NCBI RefSeq assembly: GCF_047730085.1
Contig: NZ_CP159830.1
Span: forward strand, 124,001-188,000
Reading direction: 5' to 3'
Source: Njordibacter sp937773555
GTDB lineage: Bacteria; Pseudomonadota; Gammaproteobacteria; Pseudomonadales; Balneatricaceae
Length of the DNA stretch: 64,000 nucleotides
Below are positions 43,788 through 52,805 of the stretch, one piece after another; position 1 is the stretch's first letter; every line of letters begins with the position of its first letter. The notes below the pieces were generated by a model. The model was not told the origin of the DNA. It was given only the letters and a program-made list of their open reading frames with translations, and made no database searches. The translations under genes and the position numbers were made by a program.

Positions 43788-44942
43788 TTATTGAGAGCGT
43801 AATTTTCTAGCAAAAGTGCGAATATCTTCTACCAATAATTCAGGTTCTTCGAGCGCGCCAAAATGACCTCCTCGAGGCATTTCAGTCCAGTGCTGAACAT
43901 TGCACATACGTTTCACATAACTTTGGGGTGGCCATGCTGACATTTCTTTTGGAAATAAAGCACATCCTGTTGGCACTGTAATTGAGTCCCCATTATTAGA
44001 TAAAATTCGACCCCCTTCTTCACGGCGACCATAATAAATCCAAGACGCCGTATTAAAAGTGCGGGTCACAATGTAGATCATGATGTTGGTCAGTAGGTCG
44101 TCTTTACTATGGGCACTCTCTATATTTTGCCCATCAGTGTCTGACCATGAGTGAAACTTCTCAATAATCCAAGCAGCAATACCTACCGGACTGTCCATCA
44201 TCCCATAACTAAGGGTTTGTGGCTTAGTCGCTTGTTGTGTTCGGTAACCATTTTCCATCTCTTGGTCTATATCAAACTGCTGTTCCCATCGTTTTTCTTC
44301 TGGCGTTTGAGGGCCATCAGCATGCCGCAGGGTTAAAATATTAATGTGAATGGCATGACAATATTTAGAGTGATCGAAACCCAGCCATGCTGAAATGGTG
44401 CCACCCCAATCGCCGCCTTGAGCTATATAGCTGTCGTAACCCAATACTTCGGTCATTAACGTATTTAATATGCCTGCAATCTTGCGGGGACCATAGGGGC
44501 GTGGAGGGGCTCCTGAAAAACCAAACCCAGGTAATGATGGCGCAATAACAGTAAAAGCATCTTCAACTTTGCCACCAAAACGTTCTGGGTGCGCGAGAGG
44601 TTCAATAATCTTCATAAACTCAACCACTGTGCCAGGCCAGCCATGACTAATGATCAATGGTGTTGGGGATGGGCCACTGCCAACTTCATGAATAAAGTGA
44701 ATATCAATGCCATCTACTTGAGCCCTAAATTGAGGAAAAACATTAATGGCAGTTTCATGCTTGCGCCAGTCATACTCATTAACCCAATATTGAGCAAGTT
44801 CTTTCATATAATCTAAGTTTGAACCATAATCCCAGCCCCCATCATCAGGCATTTCATGCCAAGGATACTCAGCGACTCGTTCTCTCACAGAATTTAAGGT
44901 TGCGTCAGGGATATCAATTTTAAAGGGTTGGCAAAAGCTCAT
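43788..44942 (-). CDS. epoxide hydrolase (EPHN family)
   Basis: Alpha/beta hydrolase of 384 residues with the epoxide-hydrolase N-terminal extension (DATLNSVRERVAEYPWHEM, YDWRKHETAINVFPQF). Core marks are ISHGWPGTVVEF (HGXP oxyanion loop), APSLPGFGFSGAPPRPYG and the nucleophile loop AQGGDWGG with its Asp. The C-terminal His lies in RGGHFGALEEPELLVEDI. It should open an epoxide to a diol; the natural substrate is unknown. Confidence 0.88.
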   Translation of the reverse strand: MSFCQPFKIDIPDATLNSVRERVAEYPWHEMPDDGGWDYGSNLDYMKELAQYWVNEYDWRKHETAINVFPQFRAQVDGIDIHFIHEVGSGPSPTPLIISHGWPGTVVEFMKIIEPLAHPERFGGKVEDAFTVIAPSLPGFGFSGAPPRPYGPRKIAGILNTLMTEVLGYDSYIAQGGDWGGTISAWLGFDHSKYCHAIHINILTLRHADGPQTPEEKRWEQQFDIDQEMENGYRTQQATKPQTLSYGMMDSPVGIAAWIIEKFHSWSDTDGQNIESAHSKDDLLTNIMIYIVTRTFNTASWIYYGRREEGGRILSNNGDSITVPTGCALFPKEMSAWPPQSYVKRMCNVQHWTEMPRGGHFGALEEPELLVEDIRTFARKLRSQ

Positions 44943-45153
44943 GTTGTTATCACATCTTAGTTTTGGATAGTTACGGTCGGCCTAAGTTAAGTTAAGTTAT
45001 CCCTAAGCTTGTTGCCTAATTAACTCAAAAAAAATATCAATCGTCTAGAGACAGGTTTAAGGTTTTCAAAGGACAGAGTTTCACCTCCTTTATTTAGTTT
45101 ATTCATCAGAGTGATTTGATCAGCATATGAAAATAGAATCGATGGAGTGATTA

Positions 45154-46626
45154 TTATTGCAGCAATTGTTTAACTTCTTCAGCAATAACAATAATTCCTT
45201 CCTCAAGTTTTTGCATAGTAACAAAGGCAAAACCAAGTCTGAAACTGCGCGTGTCATGGCTTAGGTAAAAGGTTTCACCAATATCAATAAGCACGCCTTT
45301 GTCACGCAAGCGATCAGCCAAATCTCTCGCATTAAATCCCTCAGGACCTCTTAGCCAGAATGAAGTGCCACCTTTATTTTGGGTTTGTTCTAGCATTGAT
45401 AAATGCGTTGAAATTGCGTGATTCATGACCTGCCAACGCTTTTTATAGCGTCGCTGAAGGTTTCTTAAATGTGCATCGTAGTAACCAAGGCGAAAAAACA
45501 AAGCGACAGTTTCTTGAATAATAGTGGGCGGGTGCCTCATCATCACACCTCTTATAGTGCGCGCCCGTTCAATAATATCCCGATGGGCCACCATAAAGCC
45601 TAGCCTTATACCAGGTGACACAGTTTTGGATAAACTACCCACATAGATCACTCTGTTATTTTGATCAAACGATCTCAGAGATCTTGAGCGCGAGTCAAAA
45701 TAATTCATTTCAGCTTCGTAGTCGTCTTCGATAATCAAAAAATCTTGCGCCACTGAGGCCTCAAGCAATTGCTTGCGACGTGATTCAGACATTGTCACCA
45801 TGGTTGGAAACTGGTGACTTGGAGTCGTGAATACCAGCTGGCAATTCTCAGGAATAGAAGAAACATCAAGCCCTTCTTGGTCAACAGCAACGCCGACAAA
45901 ACTATTACCACTTAATTTAAAGGCATTCTGAGCCCCTGGGTAACCTGGATCTTCAATCGCTATAATCTTATCCTTATTTGAGAACACCGTACCAATAATA
46001 AATAAGGCATTTTGAGTACCTAAAGTAATCAAAATTTCATCTTGCTCTGCATAAATACCACGGTAGGTTAAAAGGCGTTGGCGTAGTTGCTGAATTAATT
46101 GTGGACTGTCACTTTCTACTGAATCATCCATCCACGCAGGCTTTTGGGTTCGACTTAATGCCAAGCGTGAGCATTCTCGCCAACTCTCAACTGGAAACAG
46201 GGTGGGGTCAATTTGATTATAAATAAAGGGAAAGGGGTAACTGGTCCAGTTTAGTGGATTAAGAACCGGTATAAGACCTGATGGTCCAAACTGAACTGGT
46301 GACGGACCCCTATTTTTTTCTGGCTCTACCCCAAGCTTAGTATCACTATTGAGCATGAGTACTGATTGCGTTTCAGAGGCGATAAAATAGCCAGATCTGT
46401 TGCGAGAAACGAGCAAACCAAGGTCTATTAGACGATTATAAGCCGCAAAAACTGTATTTCTTGATACTCCAAGTTGCTGGGCTAGCTCTCTACAAGAAGG
46501 AAGTCGCTTATCAGAGGACAGTGCCCCAGAGGTGATAGAGGAACTCACCATTTCACAGATTTGATCACGTAACCCTAGTTTCGAATTTTCAGGTAAGTTA
46601 AAAGATGTTGAGGTATTTGATTGCAC
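45154..46626 (-). CDS. MocR/PdxR-type GntR regulator with aminotransferase domain
   Basis: A 490-residue regulator. An N-terminal GntR winged helix (about 15-85: LPSCRELAQQLGVSRNTVFAAYN) joins a fold-type-I aminotransferase domain with the PLP lysine in VIYVGSLSKTVSPGIRLGF near 335 and the EDPGYPGAQNAF and EDDYEAEMNYF motifs. MocR proteins sense PLP adducts of amines or amino acids. It uses GTG 46626 with AAGGAG 7 bases upstream. It is divergent from the TRAP binding-protein gene and upstream of the epoxide hydrolase/ALDH genes, so it probably controls one or both. Confidence 0.9.
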   Translation of the reverse strand: MQSNTSTSFNLPENSKLGLRDQICEMVSSSITSGALSSDKRLPSCRELAQQLGVSRNTVFAAYNRLIDLGLLVSRNRSGYFIASETQSVLMLNSDTKLGVEPEKNRGPSPVQFGPSGLIPVLNPLNWTSYPFPFIYNQIDPTLFPVESWRECSRLALSRTQKPAWMDDSVESDSPQLIQQLRQRLLTYRGIYAEQDEILITLGTQNALFIIGTVFSNKDKIIAIEDPGYPGAQNAFKLSGNSFVGVAVDQEGLDVSSIPENCQLVFTTPSHQFPTMVTMSESRRKQLLEASVAQDFLIIEDDYEAEMNYFDSRSRSLRSFDQNNRVIYVGSLSKTVSPGIRLGFMVAHRDIIERARTIRGVMMRHPPTIIQETVALFFRLGYYDAHLRNLQRRYKKRWQVMNHAISTHLSMLEQTQNKGGTSFWLRGPEGFNARDLADRLRDKGVLIDIGETFYLSHDTRSFRLGFAFVTMQKLEEGIIVIAEEVKQLLQ

Positions 46627-46706
46627 GTGCAGACTCCTTTATCCATGTGAGTATTCATTAAATGTTGTTCAAAGTCTAATAGCTACAACACGCTAATCGC
46701 GCTTAC

Positions 46707-46735
46707 AACTGTCCTTTACTTCAAAGAAAACTGTC
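46707..46735. promoter_or_regulatory. AACTGTC direct repeats in the MocR-TRAP divergent promoter
   Basis: AACTGTCcTTTAC at 46707 and AACTGTCgcTTTT at 46729 are direct repeats 22 bp apart, two helical turns, in the 212-base gap. MocR/GabR regulators are known to bind spaced direct repeats, so these are candidates. Only two copies, so moderate weight. Confidence 0.4.
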
Positions 46736-46838
46736 GCTTTTCCTATGCTCGATCAAAGTATATATTGATTTAGGAGTTTAGTTTTCTGAATTTATCTAAA
46801 TGAAACCTGTGTCATTAAAAAAATAAAGGAAAAACATC

Positions 46839-47879
46839 ATGAAAAGAAATAACACAATTAAGGCACTGGCTATATCAGCGGTGTTTATGTTTTCTGTTGA
46901 GTCTGTGTTAGCAGAAACAGTACTCAAACTCGGGACGACTGGCAGATTGGGGATGCCGATCGGGGATGCCATAGATCAGGCGCTGATACCAGCCATGCAA
47001 AAAGCGTCTGGTGGAATGATGAAAGTCGAACCATTCTATCAAAAAAGCTTATGTGCAGAACAAAAGTGCGGTGAACAGGCCAATCAGGGTCTCATAGCTC
47101 TGTGGACTAGCTCTACCGCAAACTATGGTAATTTTGGATCAGAACTAGCAATTTTCGATTTGCCTTTTATTTTCAAATCACTCGAAGATGCGAAAAGAAT
47201 ATCGAACGAGTGGCTGGCAGAACGGCAGTGTAAACTGGCGCTTGAGAATGCGGGCCACATTTGCCTTTCGGTATATTCGAGTGGTGGATTTAGGCAGCTT
47301 GGGAATGCAACCAAACCGATCCACGTTCCTGATGATATGAAAGGTCTCAAGTGGCGGACGACCAAGAGCCCAGTTGAGTTTATGCTTGTTAAAAATTGGG
47401 GTGCTGTTCCTACGCCTTATGATTGGAGCCAGTTATACTCAGGTCTGCAGTCCGGTGTAGTTGAGGGTCAGTATGTCGCCAGTCCTTGGCAGGAAGTAGC
47501 AAAACTTCATGAAGTTGCAAAATACTTCACTGAGATTGGTGGAATGTGGTCTGGAAATATTCTTGCAATGGATGCAAAGCAGTATAACGCTCTGTCTTCT
47601 GAAGAGAGAAAGTGGTTACATGAAGCTGCTGATGCTTATGGCGAAAAAGTGAACCAGTTAGATAACGCTTGGATTAAGAATGGAGAAGATATCATTAAAG
47701 CATCTGCCAAAGAGTGGTATGTGCCATCTGATGCGGAATTATCTCAATGGAGAGAAGGCGCAATCGGTGCTTGGTTAGATGCCAAGGGCACGTTTGAACC
47801 TGATGTCGCCAGAAGAGTACTTCAAGAGCAAGGCATGGATGGTTTTGTTGCTCAGCTTGAAAAAGCCGGCGCTCTGTAA
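46839..47879 (+). CDS. TRAP transporter periplasmic binding protein DctP-like
   Basis: Extracytoplasmic solute receptor of 346 residues. A signal peptide (ALAISAVFMFSVESVLAET) precedes VLKLGTTGRLGMPIGDAI. Family blocks are FDLPFIFKSLEDAKRISN, MKGLKWRTTKSPVEFMLVKNWGAVPTPYDW near 165-195, with the Arg that clamps a ligand carboxylate, and GLQSGVVEGQYVASP. The ligand is probably an organic acid or acid-bearing amine. Divergent from the MocR gene, followed by a strong hairpin. Confidence 0.88.
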   Translation: MKRNNTIKALAISAVFMFSVESVLAETVLKLGTTGRLGMPIGDAIDQALIPAMQKASGGMMKVEPFYQKSLCAEQKCGEQANQGLIALWTSSTANYGNFGSELAIFDLPFIFKSLEDAKRISNEWLAERQCKLALENAGHICLSVYSSGGFRQLGNATKPIHVPDDMKGLKWRTTKSPVEFMLVKNWGAVPTPYDWSQLYSGLQSGVVEGQYVASPWQEVAKLHEVAKYFTEIGGMWSGNILAMDAKQYNALSSEERKWLHEAADAYGEKVNQLDNAWIKNGEDIIKASAKEWYVPSDAELSQWREGAIGAWLDAKGTFEPDVARRVLQEQGMDGFVAQLEKAGAL

Positions 47880-47902
47880 AGCGGTCACCTGCAAAATAGT
47901 GC

Positions 47903-47945
47903 AAAGACCATCTAGGCTACCAAGTAGTCCTAGATGGTCTTTTTC
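47903..47945 (+). terminator. stem-loop with T-run between TRAP receptor and permease genes
   Basis: A 14-bp perfect stem AAAGACCATCTAGG / CCTAGATGGTCTTT, with an inner CTAC/GTAG stem in the loop, followed by TTTC. It lies 23 bases after the receptor stop and 31 before the permease start, and probably ends most transcripts after the receptor. Confidence 0.8.
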
Positions 47946-47973
47946 TTGATAAATTGTTTATAAGTGAGCCACC

Positions 47974-49254
47974 ATGGAAAGTCTTGTTCTGCTTGGCGTA
48001 TTACTATTTCTAATCCTCTGTGGTGCGCCAATCGGTTTCACTCTAATCTTAATACCTTTTTTTTATATTTTGATTACCGATGCAGTGCCTCTCGTTTTAA
48101 TCCCCAGCCAAATGTTCAACGCCATTGATTCAGTGCCATTGACTGCGATTGCTTTTTTCATGTTGACGGGTGAGTTAATGAGCAGTGCGACGATTACCGA
48201 TCGGCTCGTTTCTTTGAGCAGAGCTCTGATCGGCCGGATGCGCGGAGGTTTAGCGCAAGTTAACGTCCTTGTGAGTATGTTTTTTGCGGGTATGAATGGG
48301 TCGGTCGTAGCTGATACGGCCACAGTGGGCGCATTGGTTTTGCCTGCTATGAAAAGGGCCGGATATCCTCCGGCCTTTTCTGCAGCTGTTACGGCCGTTA
48401 GCTCCACCATCGGAGGCATCATTCCACCCAGTATTATGATGATTGTCCTTGCGAATGCGACTGAGATTTCAGTTGCAGCGTTGTTTGCGGCCGGGATTAT
48501 TCCGGGCCTGCTGATTGGCGCGGTGATTATGGTGATTAACCATTACTTCGCTGTAAAATATAATTTCGAACGAAGCGATGAGAATTTTTCGATACGGCGA
48601 GCCGGAAAAGAATTGTATCGGTCCTCGTTCGCCCTGCTGATCCCCGTGGTTTTGGTTGGTTCAGTTATGGGGGGCATAGCATCAGTCGTTGAGGCGGGTG
48701 CTATCACAGCGATGGTCGCACTGTTTACAGGTGTATTTGTATACCGAACTATTAAATGGAAAGAATGCACTGGCGCTTTCCGTCGGGCATTTCGTAATTC
48801 GGCCATGGTTTTCATTATCATAGCAGCGTCGGGACCCTTTAGTTGGTTGCTTGCCTCATTGGGTGCGATCGGTGATCTTGAGAGTTGGTTACTAAGTCTC
48901 GCGGATTCCCCCATTATCTTTATTCTGGCCCTTATTCTTTTTATTTTTCTGCTCGGAATGGTGATGGATTCTGCAGTAAATATTATCATCGTTGGCCCCG
49001 TTCTCGTTGATGTTATGGCTCAAGCTGGCTTTCCTGAGGTTCAGGCCGCGGTCGTAGTCATCGTTGGCTTCTTGATAGGGTCTGTAACACCCCCAGTTGG
49101 CGTCGCCTTTTTCACTTCTGCAACCATCGCGCAAGTCCGACTAGAAGAGGTGGCCGTGGCATTAGTTCCTTACCTGATAGGTCTATTCTTACTTCTATTT
49201 CTCATTCTCGTCATTCCAGAATTGACGATGTTTCTTCCACGGGTAATGAGTTAA
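47974..49254 (+). CDS. TRAP transporter large permease DctM-like
   Basis: Twelve-or-so-helix secondary transporter subunit of 426 residues. It carries the DctM blocks NVLVSMFFAGMNGSVVADTATVGALVLPAMKRAGYPPAFSAAVTA near 93, SSTIGGIIPPSIMMIVL and the late VGFLIGSVTPPVGVAFFTSA. It uses a Na+ gradient with DctQ and the receptor. Unlike the common order, it precedes the small subunit. Confidence 0.9.
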   Translation: MESLVLLGVLLFLILCGAPIGFTLILIPFFYILITDAVPLVLIPSQMFNAIDSVPLTAIAFFMLTGELMSSATITDRLVSLSRALIGRMRGGLAQVNVLVSMFFAGMNGSVVADTATVGALVLPAMKRAGYPPAFSAAVTAVSSTIGGIIPPSIMMIVLANATEISVAALFAAGIIPGLLIGAVIMVINHYFAVKYNFERSDENFSIRRAGKELYRSSFALLIPVVLVGSVMGGIASVVEAGAITAMVALFTGVFVYRTIKWKECTGAFRRAFRNSAMVFIIIAASGPFSWLLASLGAIGDLESWLLSLADSPIIFILALILFIFLLGMVMDSAVNIIIVGPVLVDVMAQAGFPEVQAAVVVIVGFLIGSVTPPVGVAFFTSATIAQVRLEEVAVALVPYLIGLFLLLFLILVIPELTMFLPRVMS

Positions 49255-49773
49255 ATGAAAACTATGTGGCAATTTTTAAATAACGTTGACCGTGTTATCC
49301 ATCGCGGTTTAGAGGCGTTGTGTTCACTGTTTTTGGCTTTGATGGTTGGATTCACGCTCTACACTGTTCTTATGCGATATGTGTTTGCAAACCCTCCTGT
49401 TTGGGGGGATCTGTTAACGGTACTAAGTAATATTTGGTTGATGTTTATAGCACTCTCGCTCACAGCCAGAGATAATGAACACATCGCTTTGAACTTAATT
49501 TACGAAAAGCTACCCCCTAGGTTTGCCCTGTATATACGCCAGTTTTGGAAGCTTATGATTATTTTGGTCGGAATAACTCTGGTTATTTATGGCATTGAGC
49601 TGGTCGAAGGCATGCGTGGTAAATATTGGGAAATGTGGCATTTTGAATTTACCGCGCAAGGTATTGAGTTCAAAGAGAACTACATGCCAAAAAAATACGC
49701 TGTCATGATCCTGCCGATAGCTGGATTTTTGACGGCATTTGGGGCTGCTATCTGTTTTGTGAAAAAGGTCTAA
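49255..49773 (+). CDS. TRAP transporter small permease DctQ-like
   Basis: Four-helix membrane subunit of 172 residues with RVIHRGLEALCSLFLALMVGFTLYTVLMRYVFANPPVWGDLLTVLS, the DctQ core (MRYVF-N-P-W-D). Its ATG directly follows the DctM stop. It stabilises the large subunit and binds the receptor. Confidence 0.85.
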   Translation: MKTMWQFLNNVDRVIHRGLEALCSLFLALMVGFTLYTVLMRYVFANPPVWGDLLTVLSNIWLMFIALSLTARDNEHIALNLIYEKLPPRFALYIRQFWKLMIILVGITLVIYGIELVEGMRGKYWEMWHFEFTAQGIEFKENYMPKKYAVMILPIAGFLTAFGAAICFVKKV

Positions 49774-50111
49774 TCTTTCTCACAAAACCTGATTCGATCG
49801 TTTGGTTTGGCGTTCGCACCATGGCTGGGCCAGGCGAAGCCGGGGCGTAACGGCGAAAATCGGTCTTTTTCTGACGTAGTGGTCAGCTGTAAAACTACCT
49901 GAGAAAACTGCGAAACGCTTTTATCTGGGCGTTTTCTGATAGGAGTGCGGGTAGGTTGCTTAGTTCATCTGCTTAGGTATTTGCAATAAAAAGCCCACAA
50001 TTAAGTGGGCTTGGTTCGTGTTAATTGGAAGTTATTACTGAATGAGATTTGCCGCGATTTCCACTTCAGATTCAGCAATATCATCTTCCATTAATTACTT
50101 TTGATTTATAG
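49774..50111. other. gene-free stretch holding a terminator
   Basis: About 340 bases between the converging TRAP and FG-GAP genes. The only clear element is the hairpin at 49991-50012. A more GC-rich patch near 49830 has no supported frame. Confidence 0.4.
49984..50012 (-). terminator. intrinsic terminator of FG-GAP copy 2
   Basis: Stem AAGCCCAC / GTGGGCTT around a 6-base loop, followed on the minus strand by TTTATT. It ends the leftward transcript about 100 bases after the FG-GAP stop. Its arms resemble the terminator at 19339-19365. Confidence 0.75.
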
Positions 50112-52142
50112 TCATGGGTATGTGCATTTCTTGTCAGTTACCAATCTTTTTAGAAGAAAACATACTGAACCATCTGTTTGTTCATCAAGAGCCTCAAGAA
50201 ATGGTAGAGTATTTGTTTGTATATCATTTAATACAGTATATACACCAATCTCCTGGAGCTTTGGCTTGTCACTCTCTAACTCCCATTCTCCTATACAGCC
50301 GCTTGAAGGCATAATATTATTTAATCCACCCCAATCATTCCTGTTAAAACTAGTTCTAGCAGCCATAAATTGGTGCTGTAAGTAGTACTCAAAGCAAACG
50401 TTGACTGAAAAATCAATATTTCCATATTTTATGTGTGTACGTACGTTTAAACTATAATCATTAACTACTTTTAAGTCTTTAAAACCGACTAATAAAGCGC
50501 CAGAGTTATTAAGAGGGATACCGATGTCAAATTTAGTAAATTTGTCTACTCCTTCAAATACTACATCACCATTCTTCTTGATAGTTGTGTCAAATTTTAT
50601 TGAGTTTTCAGTTTCTTTAATCTTGGCTTCGCTAGTTAAAAATTGTTTAGATATTATTACATTGCTGTTGTCTAACTGTTCATATAGTTCAAATTTCTCG
50701 GACGGCTTTAGTAGTGAAAATTTAAAATCGCCATCATTTATCAGGACCATCCCATCAGTTTTTTGTGACATAGAACTTGACAAATAAATATCATTGTCAC
50801 CATCTTTGTCAAAATCTCTAAATGATATATTTTCGATAAAGTCGTTCCATTCGTTTCCCTCACCGACAGGTTTGAAATCATCAGGAGCCTCGATTAATGG
50901 GAATATGCCACGATCTTTAAACTTCTTGTTACCTAAGTTTTCAATAATTTGTAGTGCAGTGCCCACATATAAAACGCCTGCTCTACTATAAACGATGTCC
51001 AAATCACCATCATCGTCTAGATCTGATGCTGAAACTTCAGGAATGGTTCCCCATTTCTTTTTGTGTTTTGGGAGTGCGGTTTTTTGAGAAAAGTACCCTT
51101 TGCCGTTATTCCAAACAATGCCAGTAAATGCTTGGTTTCCTCCATATTCGTGAGCGCCAACAAGTGCGTCTAAATCGCCATCACCATCCATATCAGCAAG
51201 TTCTAGACCAAAGGCAAAAGCACCTCCGCACTTACGCTTCTTTAAAAAGCCACTGCCATCATTCATCAAGCACCAAAAAGAGGTGCCATTCTTTTGGTGA
51301 TACAGTTCAGTTATAACAACATCCATATCGCCGTCATTATCAATGTCACCAGTAGCGCCACCGTGATCAAAAACTACAAAATTAGAATGGCTGAGATGGG
51401 TCTCTGAAGATTCAGCCCAAATGCCATTAGGCTGACTCAAAAAGTAACTGTCCCGATAGCCATTATGAGTACCAACCCCGTTGTCGGAGACATAAAAGTC
51501 GAGAACATTATCATTATTAAAATCAGCCACTAATAGTTGACTGCCTAAAGACATCCCGCTTTCTTTTCGGTCATCGATTAACAGTTGAGGTGAGTAAGTC
51601 AATTGCCCTTTTTTATCCCCCAGATACAATGACGGCAGTGGTTTTGATCCTGAGCAAGCCTTTGTACCACAGATATCCCCAGTATCTTCTGATCCAGCAA
51701 CAGCGTTATCAGCATTCATAGTGCCTATGTATAGCACATCGGAAATTCCATCGTTGTTATAGTCTGCGACTCGCCACATTCTCCCAAACCAGTACAATTT
51801 ACCTGTTGGATAAGGCGTCTGTGGTGGCTTAAAGAAATCCGCAGTTGGGTCATTCTCAATATCAATGCCTGCAAGTGCCTTGGCTACTTTTTGTGAGGAA
51901 GCACTGCTGTTTGCCGTGTGTGAACCACCACAACTTAGCCCACGTTTTGTCGACTCGGCTTGATACTCAATATTGTCAGGGGTCGCTTTCGCAAGACGGC
52001 AGATTGTTTTATCTGACCAAGATGAAAAATGGTTATCCGCTAATGCGTAGATAGGTGTCAGCAGGACACACAAAGCGATCACGTTTCTAAGACGTTTGTT
52101 CTTTGATGGTTTGATCAGTGCTTGAAGACAAAGAAACAGCAT
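50112..52142 (-). CDS. exported FG-GAP/VCBS-repeat propeller protein, copy 2
   Basis: A 676-residue paralogue of 38461-40488. The signal segment RNVIALCVLLTPIYALADN, the six FG-GAP loops (DYNNDGISD, DFNNDNVLD, DIDNDGDMD, DMDGDGDLD, DLDDDGDLD, DFDKDGDND) and the spacing are all shared. After IYLSS near residue 460 the two proteins diverge sharply, keeping only scattered matches such as SGALLVGFKDLKV and the SSGC near the end. ATG 52142 has AAGGAG 8 bases upstream, as in copy 1. Downstream is its own terminator; upstream lies the truncated recombinase in the same direction. Function unknown. Confidence 0.85.
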   Translation of the reverse strand: MLFLCLQALIKPSKNKRLRNVIALCVLLTPIYALADNHFSSWSDKTICRLAKATPDNIEYQAESTKRGLSCGGSHTANSSASSQKVAKALAGIDIENDPTADFFKPPQTPYPTGKLYWFGRMWRVADYNNDGISDVLYIGTMNADNAVAGSEDTGDICGTKACSGSKPLPSLYLGDKKGQLTYSPQLLIDDRKESGMSLGSQLLVADFNNDNVLDFYVSDNGVGTHNGYRDSYFLSQPNGIWAESSETHLSHSNFVVFDHGGATGDIDNDGDMDVVITELYHQKNGTSFWCLMNDGSGFLKKRKCGGAFAFGLELADMDGDGDLDALVGAHEYGGNQAFTGIVWNNGKGYFSQKTALPKHKKKWGTIPEVSASDLDDDGDLDIVYSRAGVLYVGTALQIIENLGNKKFKDRGIFPLIEAPDDFKPVGEGNEWNDFIENISFRDFDKDGDNDIYLSSSMSQKTDGMVLINDGDFKFSLLKPSEKFELYEQLDNSNVIISKQFLTSEAKIKETENSIKFDTTIKKNGDVVFEGVDKFTKFDIGIPLNNSGALLVGFKDLKVVNDYSLNVRTHIKYGNIDFSVNVCFEYYLQHQFMAARTSFNRNDWGGLNNIMPSSGCIGEWELESDKPKLQEIGVYTVLNDIQTNTLPFLEALDEQTDGSVCFLLKRLVTDKKCTYP

Positions 52143-52255
52143 TGTGAACACTCCTTGTTGGCATAACTATCACTATGAATAACACAGAATTATAGAATCA
52201 ACTAATTAGGCATATCGCGGATACAGATCTTCTAGTTCGATAGACCGAGTCTAAT
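52143..52255. repeat. conserved 5' flank of FG-GAP copy 2
   Basis: Counterpart of 40489-40605. The similarity runs from the ribosome site to the last codons of the recombinase fragment (CAGGA-TTAG-CTCGGTCTAT), then ends, so the duplication boundary falls there. Confidence 0.75.
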
Positions 52256-52703
52256 CTTCCTGGTCTTCGCGCCACATCGTTTCTAATCTGCCACTATGAA
52301 TAGCAGCGTTCATCTGTGGGGAAACCTTGCTATAAAATGTTTCTAACATCTTAACGCTGGTTCCCATTTGAGTAGCAAGTTGATGGATATCGGTGCCAGA
52401 AACCAATCTAAATGTGGAGTATGTATGGCGAAGACAATACATACTGCGTGTAACGCCATTAGTGTCTCGCAAGATATCAGCGTGCTCCAAATACTGCCTG
52501 AAACTGCCTCTAAGTGCGTCAGTCGTTGTGTTGTAACCACTACGTGTTCTGCATACATTAATATTTAATTGCTTGGACAACAACTCCTTGAGCGTTAGGT
52601 GCTTGATGCTGTCATTTAGGTCACGCAATCGCTCTAAATAACGAGCCGTGTTATCGCGTTCTACAAGTTGCCGTTTGCCAACCTTGCCATCAAATTCCGG
52701 GGC
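52251..52703 (-). pseudogene. 5'-truncated tyrosine recombinase/phage integrase
   Basis: About 150 codons of the catalytic domain. It contains SMYCLRHTYSTFRLVSGTDI (the R-H-x-x-R-type box II) and MLETFYSKVSPQMN, with the nucleophile Tyr near the end. The frame is open upstream to a TGA at 52704-52706, with no start and no N-terminal or core-binding domain; the first box Arg is missing. The cut end adjoins the promoter of the GC-rich sugar operon. It is thus a scar of an integrated element. Confidence 0.8.
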
Positions 52704-52723
52704 TCAACACGATGTGGGGAAAC

Positions 52724-52773
52724 TTGACAGTCCTTATATTCTTGTATAATGTATATGTATTCTTGTATACAAG
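52724..52773 (+). promoter_or_regulatory. promoter and GntR operator of the sugar-acid operon
   Basis: A consensus-like -35 TTGACA (52724) and TATAAT (52745) with a short 15-base spacer, then the 12-bp palindrome CTTGTATACAAG at 52762-52773; an ATTCTTGTATA half copy lies at 52738. TTGTATACAA-like palindromes are typical targets of FCD-type GntR regulators, and one is encoded just downstream. Confidence 0.6.
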
Positions 52774-52805
52774 TATTATAGTAACTTTAATTTGGAGTTT
52801 TTCAT

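Noticed and set aside
50035..50091. Minus-strand 18-codon frame MEDDIAESEVEIAANLIQ after FG-GAP copy 2, weakly like the end of copy 1
   Set aside because: Separate by stops from the gene, and resemblance rests on few residues; could be chance.
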